The translations under genes and the position numbers were made by a program. A DNA stretch of 64,000 bases. Source: Bacillus sp. V3B. GTDB taxonomy: Bacteria > Bacillota > Bacilli > Bacillales > Cytobacillaceae. The notes under the pieces are model-generated. The model was not told the origin of the DNA. It searched no databases and saw only the letters and a list, made by a program, of their open reading frames with translations. Positions 41,601 to 50,469 of this stretch are shown here, piece by piece; position 1 is the stretch's first letter, and each line of letters opens with the position of its first letter. The stretch spans positions 1-64,000 of the forward strand of contig NZ_JAETXM010000013.1 of NCBI RefSeq assembly GCF_024494465.1, read 5' to 3'.

Positions 41601-43496
41601 TTACATAACCGGATCTTTTATATTTAATTCACCTAAAATAATTAAAGCTTGTATAGCCATCAAAAGTTGACAACTCATAATGGGACTTCGAATGTCTTTT
41701 TGTAATAACTCTTCAATTTTATTTACTCTATATCGCAAACCACTAATGGATAATGATAATTCATCTGCTGTTTTCTCCAAATTTCCACCATTTAATAGAA
41801 AAGAGTATAGAGTCCGAATTAAATCAATATCTTTTTGACAACTCATCTCTAAATTTCCTAATAACAATTTTGCCATTTTTCGAACATCATTTTCATTACG
41901 GTCGTTAATCAAACTTCCCACCATACCAAGAGTATCAAAGAAGATCATCTGTTTGTTTTGGGAAACCATCCTTTTAGCACCAAGTGCTTCTTTATAAGCA
42001 TTAGGTACATCAAGAATTGAATTTGTTTTTTTACTAATACCCATATAAAAATGCGAACCTGGAAATCTAGAATATAAAAATTTTATCAACTCTTCGAAAA
42101 AGAAATCCCTATTTTCATTGTTCGAAAAATGATCGGTCACAAGTAAATGAATGTGATGATCATTTTGATTTATTAAAGTATGTTGATTTTGCTTAGTGAA
42201 GAAATATGAAATAGTAGCCATTACTTCACGACAAAATACTAGTTCACTGCGAAAGTCATTTGAATTGAAAGAGTAACCAATGATACTAAGGTAATAAGGC
42301 TTAGTTAAATCAAATTGAAATAAACCGGCCTTTGCAATCATTTCATCCTCTGAAGAAAAATGACCACTGATCATTTCTTCTAAAAAAAAGCTTTTCATCT
42401 GCTCAAATGAATCTAATTTTGTTTTTTCATAGAGGAAACAAAGTGAGCAAACAGATGCCACTGTTTCAATGATCATATGTAATAACTCTTGATTATGCAC
42501 CTCATGATTTTTAAAGATAAATGAGCAATACCCCATTCGTTTTTCTTGTATATAAATAGGATGAGTCATCAAAAAATAAGATTCATGATGACCATTTATC
42601 GTCTGAAATGTTTGAGAAATTGTATTTTTTGTCATACTTTTATTAATATATTGAAATAAACCGTTTGGAGTTAAGGTCCTTGATAAGGCAGTAACTCCAG
42701 CAGCTGTAAGGGGATGTCCATGAACATTATGAATAACAACAGGAAATCCACATAATTTATATAATTCTTGAATAATAGAATCCAGACTACTTCCTTTTAC
42801 AACTTCTTCCGTTAATCTTTTTTGAATATCATTTGCCTTTGTTAATTGATCACGCTCTTCTAATAACTTTTCATATGTTAACTCTAACTCGTCAAAAATG
42901 GGAGTCTCTTCTAAATAATAAAGCTCATCCTTTATTTCATTTCCCCATAAATCTTGAGTTTTTCCGATAGCTCTACATTCTTTGCTCCCAGTCCCACGAC
43001 AACACATTTCTTTAAAAATAACCTTTTGACCACAAACTTCTGTTACAAATCCGCTTGCATAACCAGAAAGTGTATAACAAATGGGTGAAGAACTGGTTCC
43101 AATTTGCTCAAGATGTTCATCTGCTTCAAATGAATGTTTCCAAGTACTCTCCATTTGCAAGGAAATTCCGTCATTTACCTGTTTATATTCTAACTTAAGC
43201 GTCTTAGATTCAACATATCCTTTCATCGAATGCATCATAGGACCATACTCAATCAATTCATCAATCGTGTTATATTTTTTCTTCTTACACTCCCTTGCAT
43301 CCTGCACGCCCATATTCCATCCATAACGAAACAAAAATCCCTTTGTTCTTTCTAACCCTATATTGTGAATCAAGTCTTTTCTAAAGGATCCAAATGCATG
43401 CGAATCAACAATAATAGATCGATTTTGAAAGAGATAACGGTTTAATTCTCTCATCTCTGAACCCATATCATCTATAGTCGGTATTGTTGTATGCAT
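41601..43496 (-). CDS. Aromatic-sensing regulator: XylR_N + V4R sensor with PucR-type output
   Basis: A 631-residue regulator. Residues about 1-115 resemble XylR_N, the aromatic-effector domain of XylR and DmpR. Residues about 125-190 are a V4R domain, with the cysteine cluster EMCCRGTGSKECRA. A linker and a GAF-like middle follow (about 225-340). The C-terminus has no sigma-54 AAA domain; instead it ends like CdaR/PucR regulators: FDTLGMVGSLIND, then the HTH NLEKTADELSLSISGLRYRVNKIEELL. It should sense catechol-type compounds. GAGGTGA lies before ATG 43496. The ferredoxin gene ends 15 bases upstream, so they share a transcript. Confidence 0.8.
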   Translation of the reverse strand: MHTTIPTIDDMGSEMRELNRYLFQNRSIIVDSHAFGSFRKDLIHNIGLERTKGFLFRYGWNMGVQDARECKKKKYNTIDELIEYGPMMHSMKGYVESKTLKLEYKQVNDGISLQMESTWKHSFEADEHLEQIGTSSSPICYTLSGYASGFVTEVCGQKVIFKEMCCRGTGSKECRAIGKTQDLWGNEIKDELYYLEETPIFDELELTYEKLLEERDQLTKANDIQKRLTEEVVKGSSLDSIIQELYKLCGFPVVIHNVHGHPLTAAGVTALSRTLTPNGLFQYINKSMTKNTISQTFQTINGHHESYFLMTHPIYIQEKRMGYCSFIFKNHEVHNQELLHMIIETVASVCSLCFLYEKTKLDSFEQMKSFFLEEMISGHFSSEDEMIAKAGLFQFDLTKPYYLSIIGYSFNSNDFRSELVFCREVMATISYFFTKQNQHTLINQNDHHIHLLVTDHFSNNENRDFFFEELIKFLYSRFPGSHFYMGISKKTNSILDVPNAYKEALGAKRMVSQNKQMIFFDTLGMVGSLINDRNENDVRKMAKLLLGNLEMSCQKDIDLIRTLYSFLLNGGNLEKTADELSLSISGLRYRVNKIEELLQKDIRSPIMSCQLLMAIQALIILGELNIKDPVM

Positions 43497-43511
43497 CCAA
43501 ATCACCTCTTT

Positions 43512-43778
43512 CTAGATATCTAATTCGATTTGTAGATCACTTAAAGGATATGTCTTACAAAGAAGAGCATAGCCATTATCTACTTCTTCTTCTGTTATAG
43601 CGCTTTTTGCATATCTTTCCATTTTATATTGTCCAGTTTTTACTTTCCCTTTACAAAATCCACATCCACCACCACAACAAGCAGCTGGAACTTTCACCAT
43701 ATGTGAGCGAGCAGCTTGTATGATCGTATTCTCTGTTGAACATAGAAAGGTTTGATTATTAATATTTATTCGAAACAT
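43512..43778 (-). CDS. Plant-type 2Fe-2S ferredoxin, XylT-like
   Basis: An 88-residue ferredoxin. The cluster ligands have the Cx4Cx2C...C spacing (ACCGGGCGFCKGKV, then LLCKTYP). In Pseudomonas, XylT is a ferredoxin of this type that re-reduces oxidised iron in catechol 2,3-dioxygenase and so revives the enzyme. The XylE-type dioxygenase gene lies 268 bases upstream and a V4R regulator 15 bases downstream, so the same role is likely here. A simple electron carrier for another oxygenase is the alternative. Confidence 0.8.
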   Translation of the reverse strand: MFRININNQTFLCSTENTIIQAARSHMVKVPAACCGGGCGFCKGKVKTGQYKMERYAKSAITEEEVDNGYALLCKTYPLSDLQIELDI

Positions 43779-44046
43779 CTATATTCACTTCCTTCTATAT
43801 TATTAAAAATAGGTAACTTTCCTCTCTAATTGTTACTAAAATGTGACAGAATTCCATTTACTATAGAAAAAGAGACTGTTTTGCCTTTTAGCATAAACAA
43901 TCCCATTAGCTCACGGATCCTTATTTCATTTATGGTAATATATACCTATCCAGTACTCATGAATATTATACCTTTTATAACAATTACTTGGCACTTAAAA
44001 TAAGGTTCATTTAGCAATCTCTTCTATACTATATTCAAACGATCGA

Positions 44047-44967
44047 TTAAGAGAACACAGTCCCAAACGCTTCGTTTAATTGACGAGCATGATAAAAAAT
44101 ACCTTGTCCAAGCTTGTCTTCAGTCCAAGTAATGGTTGGGAAGTCTGAATAAACCGCATATCCACCAGTAAATACTTCGTTACGATTACCAGATGGATCA
44201 TAGAAATAAATCGTTTGACCTCTTGTAATACCATGACGAGTAGGTGTTACTTCAATTTCACATTCATTACGTGAAAGAATATCAGATGCTTTTAATATAT
44301 CATTCCAATTTTCTAAATAGAAACCGACATGATGAAGTTTTGCATCTGGTCCTTTAATGAAGGCAATATCATGTCCTGACATGGTTGTTGTAAGCCAAGA
44401 TGCGATTGTGTTTTCACCATCAATCGTCACAACTTTTTCAGTTTGGACAAACCCTAATGATTCCGTAAATAACCTTACAGTACTTTTAATGTCATCTCCA
44501 GATAATAAAGCATGATCAAGACGGTGTGGCGCAATCCCTCTTAGCCCATCTGGCCACGGATGCGGATTTACCCTTCCCATAGGTACACCTACATATTCGA
44601 TGTCATTATAAAATTCAAAAGAATGTCCTGTTGGAAGAATAAAACGAATGGCTTCGCCTTCTCCAACACGAGATCGATTAGAAACTCGTGATACAGTGCA
44701 TCCAAACTGTTCAACTTTGCGTTCTAGTTTGGATAACTCATCATTACTTGTCACTTTAAACGCAATGTGATCAATCCCAGCTGAATCTGATCTTTCTAAA
44801 ATAACGCTGTGATGATCCCACTCGTCCCAAGCTTTTAAATAGACTCTATTTTCATCACGGGCAGTTATATCTAAACCAACAACATTTGTGTAATAATCTA
44901 CTGATTTATCAAAATCATGCACTCTAAGTTGGATACGTCCTACTCTTTCAATACCATTCCCATTCAT
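44047..44967 (-). CDS. catE: Catechol 2,3-dioxygenase (XylE type)
   Basis: A 306-residue extradiol dioxygenase of the XylE group. Fe(II) ligands are the His of HRLDHALL (about residue 154), the His of KLHHVGFYLE (about 215) and the Glu of GNRNEVFTGG (about 266). Other XylE hallmarks are VYLKAWDEWD, NPHPWPDGLRG and IFYHARQLNEAF near the end. It opens catechol to 2-hydroxymuconate semialdehyde. I start it at ATG 44967, behind AAGGGG; the frame opens with GTG three codons upstream. The ferredoxin and regulator follow. Confidence 0.88.
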   Translation of the reverse strand: MNGNGIERVGRIQLRVHDFDKSVDYYTNVVGLDITARDENRVYLKAWDEWDHHSVILERSDSAGIDHIAFKVTSNDELSKLERKVEQFGCTVSRVSNRSRVGEGEAIRFILPTGHSFEFYNDIEYVGVPMGRVNPHPWPDGLRGIAPHRLDHALLSGDDIKSTVRLFTESLGFVQTEKVVTIDGENTIASWLTTTMSGHDIAFIKGPDAKLHHVGFYLENWNDILKASDILSRNECEIEVTPTRHGITRGQTIYFYDPSGNRNEVFTGGYAVYSDFPTITWTEDKLGQGIFYHARQLNEAFGTVFS

Positions 44968-45436
44968 CAACAACACACCCCTTAATTAATTTACTAGAGT
45001 TTTTCAATTAATTTCATAGCTATCACCTGTGCCATTTCTAATCCAAACAACCAATTAGATTCACTGCATCAAAAACAGTATATCCTCCCAAACATATCTA
45101 ATTTTCGATGTGAATAACCTTAAATTCAAGACTATTGAGTAGACAAATCAAATGATTTAAATTGATATTTCGATAACTATATTGACATCGTACTACCATT
45201 GATAGATATTCAACAACTATGAAATTAATCTTCCCCCTTAATATTGAATATTAAGTTTATAATCATATGATAACGCTTACATAATTATTAAACAATGACA
45301 CTAACTGTTTGAAAAATTATTTAAATCAAACATAAATTGTTAGTTTTTGTCGCATTTTGATAGAATTCACCTAAAGAAACATTTATATTTCATTGTGATC
45401 ATACGATGTCATCGTTCTTTTTGTTTAATCATCTTG
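44968..45436. promoter_or_regulatory. Upstream region of the catechol dioxygenase gene
   Basis: This gene-free, AT-rich stretch contains CTTAATATT and AATATTAAG around one base (45237-45255), a tight dyad 270 bases before the dioxygenase start. It may be an operator. I see nothing else definite. Confidence 0.35.
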
Positions 45437-45440
45437 TTAC

Positions 45441-45506
45441 AACTAAAAAACTGTAGCGTGAGTAGGGTCAGTTTCTTACATTAAAAAACTGTCCCAGCAC
45501 GCTACA
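45441..45506 (-). terminator. Terminator of the thi operon
   Basis: A long hairpin: CTGTAGCGTG at the base pairs with CACGCTACAG, and an inner CAGTTT pairs with AAACTG. On the minus strand it runs into T6. Confidence 0.85.
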
Positions 45507-45528
45507 GGCCTCTGCATATATACGTTTC

Positions 45529-46188
45529 TTAACTGGTTAACATCACTTTTTCTTTAAGGGTGGCTGCTGCCTTTTGGGGATTTTCATCTTGACTAATTGC
45601 ACTTATAACCGATACGCCATCCGCACCACCTTCGATAACAATAGCAGCATTCTTCGACGTAATCCCACCTATACCAACAATTGGAATCATCATCCCCTTA
45701 GCACGTAGTTCCTGGATAATTTTCACTCCTTGAACTTCCTTTGCATCTGCTTTTGTTTTAGTTGGAAAAATGGGACCTACCCCAAAATAATCCGCTCCCG
45801 CTTTCATGGCCATTGTTGCTTCCTCAAAATTATGAACAGATACACCTAGAATTTTATCTTTTATTTTTTCCTTCACCATAAGAGCAGGTTCATCTTCTTG
45901 ACCAATGTGAACACCATCCGCATTGATGGCAAGTGCTAAATCAATGTCATCATTCACAATAAAGGGGATTTTTGCCTGCCGACAAAGAAATTGAAGTTCT
46001 TCTGCTAGTGCATATTTTTCTTTTCCACTTAAAGTATCTTTGCTCTTTTCTCGAAATTGAAAACACGTAATTCCCCCTACTATTGCTTCTGACAAAACCT
46101 CACTCGGTTTATTCTGGCAATTTGAGGATCCCATAATAAAATAAACTTTCAAAGCGTCTCTCAATTCATTAACGCTCATAATTCTCAT
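45529..46188 (-). CDS. thiE: Thiamine phosphate synthase ThiE
   Basis: A 219-residue TIM-barrel enzyme that joins the thiazole phosphate and pyrimidine pyrophosphate halves of thiamine. Landmarks: QFREK (pyrophosphate site), VNDDIDLALAINADGVHIGQED, GVSVHN, GVGPIFPTKTK and GIGGIT near the end. The start ATG overlaps the thiD stop by four bases and follows AAGGAAGGG, so the two are coupled. It is the last gene of the riboswitch-controlled operon. Confidence 0.92.
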   Translation of the reverse strand: MRIMSVNELRDALKVYFIMGSSNCQNKPSEVLSEAIVGGITCFQFREKSKDTLSGKEKYALAEELQFLCRQAKIPFIVNDDIDLALAINADGVHIGQEDEPALMVKEKIKDKILGVSVHNFEEATMAMKAGADYFGVGPIFPTKTKADAKEVQGVKIIQELRAKGMMIPIVGIGGITSKNAAIVIEGGADGVSVISAISQDENPQKAAATLKEKVMLTS

Positions 46189-46991
46189 ATGGATACCCTT
46201 CCTTTTCTTTTATACGCCCAATGGTTTGTAGGACCATGTCCATTTCCTATTTGCAAATCTTCTTCAATAGCCATAGAAATAAATCTTTTTGCTACAGACA
46301 CAGCATCAAAAACGGATGCCCCTTTCGCTAGCTCTGCTGTCATCGCAGCAGAAAAAGTACAACCCGTTCCATGTGTATTTTTCGTAGCGATTCTTTTACT
46401 TTTAAAAGTAAAATGATCACCTTCGCTAAAGAGTAGATCAACAGATTCATTTGAATCTTGATCATGTCCACCCTTTATAACGACATGTTTTACTCCTAAA
46501 TCAATGAATTTCTTTGCAGCCTCAATCTTGTCGCTATCTGTTTGGATGCGCATCCCTGTTATTTCTTCCGCCTCAGGAATATTCGGTGTTACAACATAGG
46601 CAAGTGGAAGCAAACGGTTTTTGAGGGCTGTGATCGCTTCTTGTTGTAGTAATGCCGAGCCACCTTTTGCGATCATAACCGGGTCAACCACAACTTTTCC
46701 CCAACCATATTTCTTTATTTTTTCAGCAACCACTTCGATTATCTCTGTTGAAAACAACATTCCCGTTTTTAATGCATCAACACCAATATCTTGTGAAACT
46801 GCATCGATTTGTGCAGCAACAAGCTCAGGTGGAATAGCATGTACCCCATGAACGCCTAATGTATTTTGCGCCGTAACAGCTGTTATTGCAGACATTCCAA
46901 ATACATCTAATTCTTGAAATGTTTTTAAATCAGCTTGAATCCCAGCACCACCGCCACTATCTGATCCTGCTATTGTCAATGCTTTATTCAT
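46185..46991 (-). CDS. thiD: Hydroxymethylpyrimidine/phosphomethylpyrimidine kinase ThiD
   Basis: A 268-residue ribokinase-fold kinase that phosphorylates the pyrimidine precursor of thiamine twice. Motifs: AGSDSGGGAGIQADLKTF (residues about 6-23), DPVMIAKGG, and the C-terminal anion hole GTGCTFSAAM. I begin it at 46991 (MNKALTIAGSD), 16 bases after thiM ends; AGGAGG precedes it. The longer open frame overlaps thiM without support. Confidence 0.92.
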   Translation of the reverse strand: MNKALTIAGSDSGGGAGIQADLKTFQELDVFGMSAITAVTAQNTLGVHGVHAIPPELVAAQIDAVSQDIGVDALKTGMLFSTEIIEVVAEKIKKYGWGKVVVDPVMIAKGGSALLQQEAITALKNRLLPLAYVVTPNIPEAEEITGMRIQTDSDKIEAAKKFIDLGVKHVVIKGGHDQDSNESVDLLFSEGDHFTFKSKRIATKNTHGTGCTFSAAMTAELAKGASVFDAVSVAKRFISMAIEEDLQIGNGHGPTNHWAYKRKGRVSI

Positions 46992-47007
46992 TGTTGTCAA
47001 TTCCTCC

Positions 47008-47814
47008 TTATAGTTGTTTAAATGAAGCATATAAATCTATTTCTGATGAAGAAACTAAAGAAAGTTGATTCAAAAATTCTATTTGGAAACTGCCTGGACC
47101 TTTTTCTTCCGTTTTATTTGCGGCAAGTTCTGCAGCAACTCCATAAAATACAAGAGCAGAAGTCACCGCTTCTAAATCATTTTTCCCCACCGAGGCAAAC
47201 GCTCCAACAACAGCTGATAACAGACAGCCAGTTCCAGTTACTTTCGTTAATATGGGGTGACCATTATGAACGACATAGGTCGTTGTACCATCGGAGATAA
47301 TATCTTCTTTTCCTGTCACGACTACAACTGTATCAAGCTTTTTCGCAGCCAAAGTCGTGAGCTCAATGACATTTCCTCCACTACTTCCTACGTCTACCCC
47401 TTTAATAGCCCAATGTTCGCCTATCAGATTAGCGATTTCTGCTGCGTTTCCACGAATAACCGCAAACTTTATTTCTTGAATCAATTTCTGTGAGACTTTC
47501 GTACGAAAAGACGTTGCCCCGACGCCAACAGGATCTAAAATAACAGGAATATTATGCTCATTTGCTGATTTCCCAGCTATCATCATCGCCTCAACAGTCT
47601 CCCGATTTAGTGTTCCCATATTTAACACAACCGCATTGGCTACCTTTGCCATCTCAGATACTTCCTCCACAGCATCTGCCATGACAGGAGATGCCCCTAG
47701 TGCTAACAAACCATTAGCTGAAAAATTGGCCACAACAATATTGGTAATATTATGTATGAGTGGATTTATGTCCCTTACTTTTTTTATTAGCACAGATACT
47801 TTTGACTTTTCCAT
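47008..47814 (-). CDS. thiM: Hydroxyethylthiazole kinase ThiM
   Basis: A 268-residue kinase that salvages the thiazole moiety of thiamine. Motifs: [18 protein letters not shown] (about 17-34), [15 protein letters not shown] and the [13 protein letters not shown] anion hole. I start it at 47814, after AAAGGAGG; the frame is open 12 codons upstream. It is the first gene behind the TPP riboswitch, so the operon thiMDE serves salvage plus coupling, not de novo synthesis. Confidence 0.92.
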   Translation of the reverse strand: MEKSKVSVLIKKVRDINPLIHNITNIVVANFSANGLLALGASPVMADAVEEVSEMAKVANAVVLNMGTLNRETVEAMMIAGKSANEHNIPVILDPVGVGATSFRTKVSQKLIQEIKFAVIRGNAAEIANLIGEHWAIKGVDVGSSGGNVIELTTLAAKKLDTVVVVTGKEDIISDGTTTYVVHNGHPILTKVTGTGCLLSAVVGAFASVGKNDLEAVTSALVFYGVAAELAANKTEEKGPGSFQIEFLNQLSLVSSSEIDLYASFKQL

Positions 47815-47889
47815 TTCTTTTCCTCCTTTACTGGTTAAAGGAAACTGCATAACGAGAGCAGCTCTATTGTCATTTTTTATTTCAAAATA

Positions 47890-47914
47890 AAAAATCAGAT
47901 CCTATATAGGACCT
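47890..47914 (-). terminator. Riboswitch expression-platform terminator
   Basis: CAGGTCCTATATAGGATCTG forms a hairpin followed by TTTTTT on the minus strand, about 35 bases past the aptamer. Confidence 0.8.
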
Positions 47915-47947
47915 GACTATGTTAGCAAGAAGAAAAGCGAGTAACTG

Positions 47948-48045
47948 CCCTACTTTCCTACGCCGGTATAATCCGGATCAGGTCCAGAGGGTTAAAAAAC
48001 TGACTGTTTTTTTCTCAGCCCGATAACCGGACACCCCTAGTAGAT
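47948..48045 (-). ncRNA. TPP riboswitch (THI element)
   Basis: On the minus strand the conserved pieces appear in order: GGGGTG, GGGCTGAGA, ACCC, ACCTGATCCGGATTATACC and GCGTAGGAAAGT. Together with the terminator downstream it should switch thiMDE off when thiamine pyrophosphate binds. Confidence 0.93.
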
Positions 48046-48101
48046 TGATACATATTCTCTAATTATCATAGTTCTATTATGAAACATTGTAAAGAGAAAA
48101 G

Positions 48102-48530
48102 TCAAAAGGTATTGTATATATTTTCACATTCTTCTCCCGTTGGTTCATAAAAACAGTGCAGTTTATAACGTCCTGTATGTGGTTGGTCATACCAAGTAGG
48201 TGGGCAATCACCTTCTGGACGGAAATACCACAAACTAAATTTCGCAGGCCATAATCTTTCTCCACTAATAGCTCGGCGAGCTAAACGTCTTTCACTTTCT
48301 CTTGCTCGTTGATAAAAATACCCTTTTATCGTCGCTTCAAATGCATGTGGTTGATGAACCATTTGAGGGATGGTCCGAAGGCCTTTGAAATCTGAACAAT
48401 TGGACCTTATACGATTAATTCCTACATTGCCTACCATGAGCATGCCTTGTTGCCCTTCTCCTTCGGCCTCTGCTCTAAGCAATCTTGCTAAAAGATCAAT
48501 ATCTGCACTGGATGCTTTTACAACTGCCAT
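48102..48530 (-). CDS. cwlJ: Spore cortex-lytic enzyme CwlJ
   Basis: A 142-residue SleB-type hydrolase, the same length as B. subtilis CwlJ and very close to it (LLRAEAEGEG with the catalytic Glu, GNVGINRIR, CSDFKGLRTIPQM, PAKFSLWYFRPEGDCP, CENIYNTF). It degrades cortex peptidoglycan during germination and is activated by Ca-dipicolinate. It needs GerQ for its place in the coat; gerQ is not next to it here. There is a GGAGGTGA site. Upstream, GCATAT and CATTATGAT could be a sigma-E promoter, as known for cwlJ, but the match is only partial. Confidence 0.93.
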   Translation of the reverse strand: MAVVKASSADIDLLARLLRAEAEGEGQQGMLMVGNVGINRIRSNCSDFKGLRTIPQMVHQPHAFEATIKGYFYQRARESERRLARRAISGERLWPAKFSLWYFRPEGDCPPTWYDQPHTGRYKLHCFYEPTGEECENIYNTF

Positions 48531-48640
48531 GATGTCACCTCCACTATATGTTCTCTTCTATCATAATGCCATTTTCTGTCCTATATGCCTAAGCTCATGA
48601 AATTAGCTAGTCTATCTTCTATTATTATTTAGTTCCAACG

Positions 48641-48675
48641 AAAAGCCTCGCTCTTAAGAGAGGAGCGAGGCTTTT
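48641..48675. terminator. Strong bidirectional terminator
   Basis: AAAAGCCTCGCTC and GAGCGAGGCTTTT pair around nine bases, after the FrnE-like remnant on the minus strand. Confidence 0.85.
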
Positions 48676-48687
48676 CATTCGAATATC

Positions 48688-49120
48688 CTATTCATCTTTA
48701 CTTGAAATGACACAATTCTCATCCGTACAAAGGGCATCTTCTGATTCTTCTGTAGTACGGCTTTGTAAAACCTTTGTTGGATTTTCCTCTTGCCATACTT
48801 TTTCGAGCGCGTTCAAAAATGTTTCAACTAGTTGAGCACCAGAAATCGTATATTTTTGATTGATGACAAAGAATGGTACACCACTAATACCATATTGCTT
48901 TGCAACACCTTGATCCATTCGAACATCATTCGCATAAGCATTCTTATCATGAAGGACGTTAAGTGCATCTTGACGATCCATTCCAACTGATTCAGCAATC
49001 GTAGCTAACGTTTCAACATCACCTAGATGCTTCGATTCTGTAAAATACCCAAACAGGGGCTTTTCTGTCAATTCGCGATCTTTATGGACAAACTTAATCA
49101 GACCATACCTCAATTTTCAT
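48688..49120 (-). pseudogene. FrnE-like DsbA-family oxidoreductase with deleted active site
   Basis: The ATG at 49120 (site GAGGTG) starts MKIEVWSD, the usual start of FrnE-like DsbA proteins, and then hits a stop where the Phe before VCP should be. The next bases read VCP, another stop, and jump to KDRELTEK..LFGYFTESKHLGD in the C-terminal helical domain. The rest (GVPFFVINQKYTISGAQ) is intact to the end. About 90 residues, including the CxxC active site, are gone. The 141-codon frame that remains open begins inside the scar and is unlikely to be useful. Confidence 0.75.
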
Positions 49121-49267
49121 TCATATACACCTCGTTCTTGTTCATGATTACCCTCCTACCATAGATAACAATAAAGGTATGCTCTGCCTTGTTTAAAACG
49201 GTTTATCAGTTTCACTTTAATTTGTACCGTTCTAAAAACATATTGTATGACCTAAGGGCCTTTACTT

Positions 49268-49900
49268 TTATTTCATTTCTTCGACCGCTTCCACTAATCG
49301 AAATAAAAAACGATAAATAGCACTATACGCTTCTTGTATCGTCCACTTTTCATTGTATTCATTTAAATCGTTCAAAGAAAAATTAAAATCCCACAGGCCA
49401 TCATTTGGACTGAACATAAGATCAAAGGTTCCATCTTCTTTATGTAATTCACTTGTTAAAAACGTTTTCAAAGAAGCTTCTGCCTTTTTGGGCACCTTTA
49501 ATCCTAACATGACATCATACGTTCCAAAGACACTATCTGCTTCAAAAGAAATGGCATCAACACCGATAATGTCGAACCATTTTGATTCCAAGTACATGAA
49601 TTCGTTAATGTTATTTTTAAAATAATGAATGGATTGATCTAAAAAAGCAGACATTTCTTCTGCTAATAACTCTTCTGATTCCTTATCACATCGTTCAATA
49701 TAAACATCTGTGAAACGAGAATGTGACTCCTTTTCCATAAATGACACATTTGCTTTTACATCTTCTGCAAGCAAATGATGTTTTTCAATATAGTCCTTCT
49801 CTTCTTTATAAATCTCTAATTGGAGCTGATCAGATTTCTGAATTTCTTTTTGATCTGCTAAGAGTTTCTCTGTGTATTGAATCATTTGTTTTTTTAACAT
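49268..49900 (-). CDS. Hypothetical acidic protein
   Basis: A 210-residue soluble protein, not recognised. It is rich in Glu, Lys and Asp; the first half is helical with EEKDYIEKHHLL, the middle has RFTDVYIERCDKESEELL, and the end IYRFLFRLVEAVEEMK. No motif or metal site stands out. I prefer ATG 49900, ten bases after AAGGA, over the ATG four codons upstream. It is monocistronic with its own terminator. Confidence 0.7.
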   Translation of the reverse strand: MLKKQMIQYTEKLLADQKEIQKSDQLQLEIYKEEKDYIEKHHLLAEDVKANVSFMEKESHSRFTDVYIERCDKESEELLAEEMSAFLDQSIHYFKNNINEFMYLESKWFDIIGVDAISFEADSVFGTYDVMLGLKVPKKAEASLKTFLTSELHKEDGTFDLMFSPNDGLWDFNFSLNDLNEYNEKWTIQEAYSAIYRFLFRLVEAVEEMK

Positions 49901-49946
49901 TGTTTTAATCATCCTTCATTTATGTATTCACTAGTAATAGTATAAC

Positions 49947-49989
49947 AAAAAGAGACAAAACGAAACTTGAATCTCGTTTTGTCTCTTTT
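49947..49989. terminator. Perfect-stem terminator
   Basis: A 15-base stem (AAAGAGACAAAACGA and its complement) with an eight-base loop and A/T flanks. It lies upstream of the 49.9 kb gene start and would act on a plus-strand transcript or on read-through from the meta operon. Confidence 0.7.
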
Positions 49990-50125
49990 ATTTACTCATT
50001 CTTATCGAACTTTCTATTTTTCAATTCGATTAACATCATACTATTTTATTAATATTGCCTCTATTCTTTCTCATTAATTAATTCAACTGTAGCGACAAAT
50101 ATAAAATCGCTTGAATTACAGGTAT

Positions 50126-50172
50126 AAAAAAACTCCACTTCCTCCATAAATATGGTAAGAGAAGTGGAATTT
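50126..50172 (-). terminator. Terminator of the lower meta-cleavage operon
   Basis: TCCACTTC and GAAGTGGA pair around a 19-base loop; T's follow on the minus strand. Confidence 0.8.
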
Positions 50173-50216
50173 TATTTTTACTTTTTATTAAATTGTACAA
50201 TTACAAATAATAATGA

Positions 50217-50408
50217 TTATTTTCTAGTTTCAGATGCTGGAACACCAGCAATTCCCCAATGTGTTTTAGGCATCTCAGTAACCAATACTCGAACATTTTG
50301 TTTCGGTGCACCTAATGTTTCTGAAACAGTATCTGTAACATTACTGATTAATTCCTTAATTTTTTCAGGCGGTCTGCCTTCCATAATATTTACTTGTATT
50401 AGTGGCAT
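50217..50408 (-). CDS. praC: 4-oxalocrotonate tautomerase
   Basis: A 63-residue tautomerase, the normal length for XylH/DmpI. After Met removal Pro1 (PLIQVNIMEGR) is the catalytic base; Arg11 in the same stretch and the Arg in QNVRVLVTEMP complete the site. It converts 2-hydroxymuconate to 4-oxalocrotonate. It is the last gene of the lower meta operon, 61 bases after the decarboxylase gene, behind a GGGGG site and before a terminator. Confidence 0.9.
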   Translation of the reverse strand: MPLIQVNIMEGRPPEKIKELISNVTDTVSETLGAPKQNVRVLVTEMPKTHWGIAGVPASETRK

Positions 50409-50469
50409 TGTTATACCCCCCTTTCGATCATTTATAGTTCAAAGAATGACAGAATCATTTCATTTTGAA

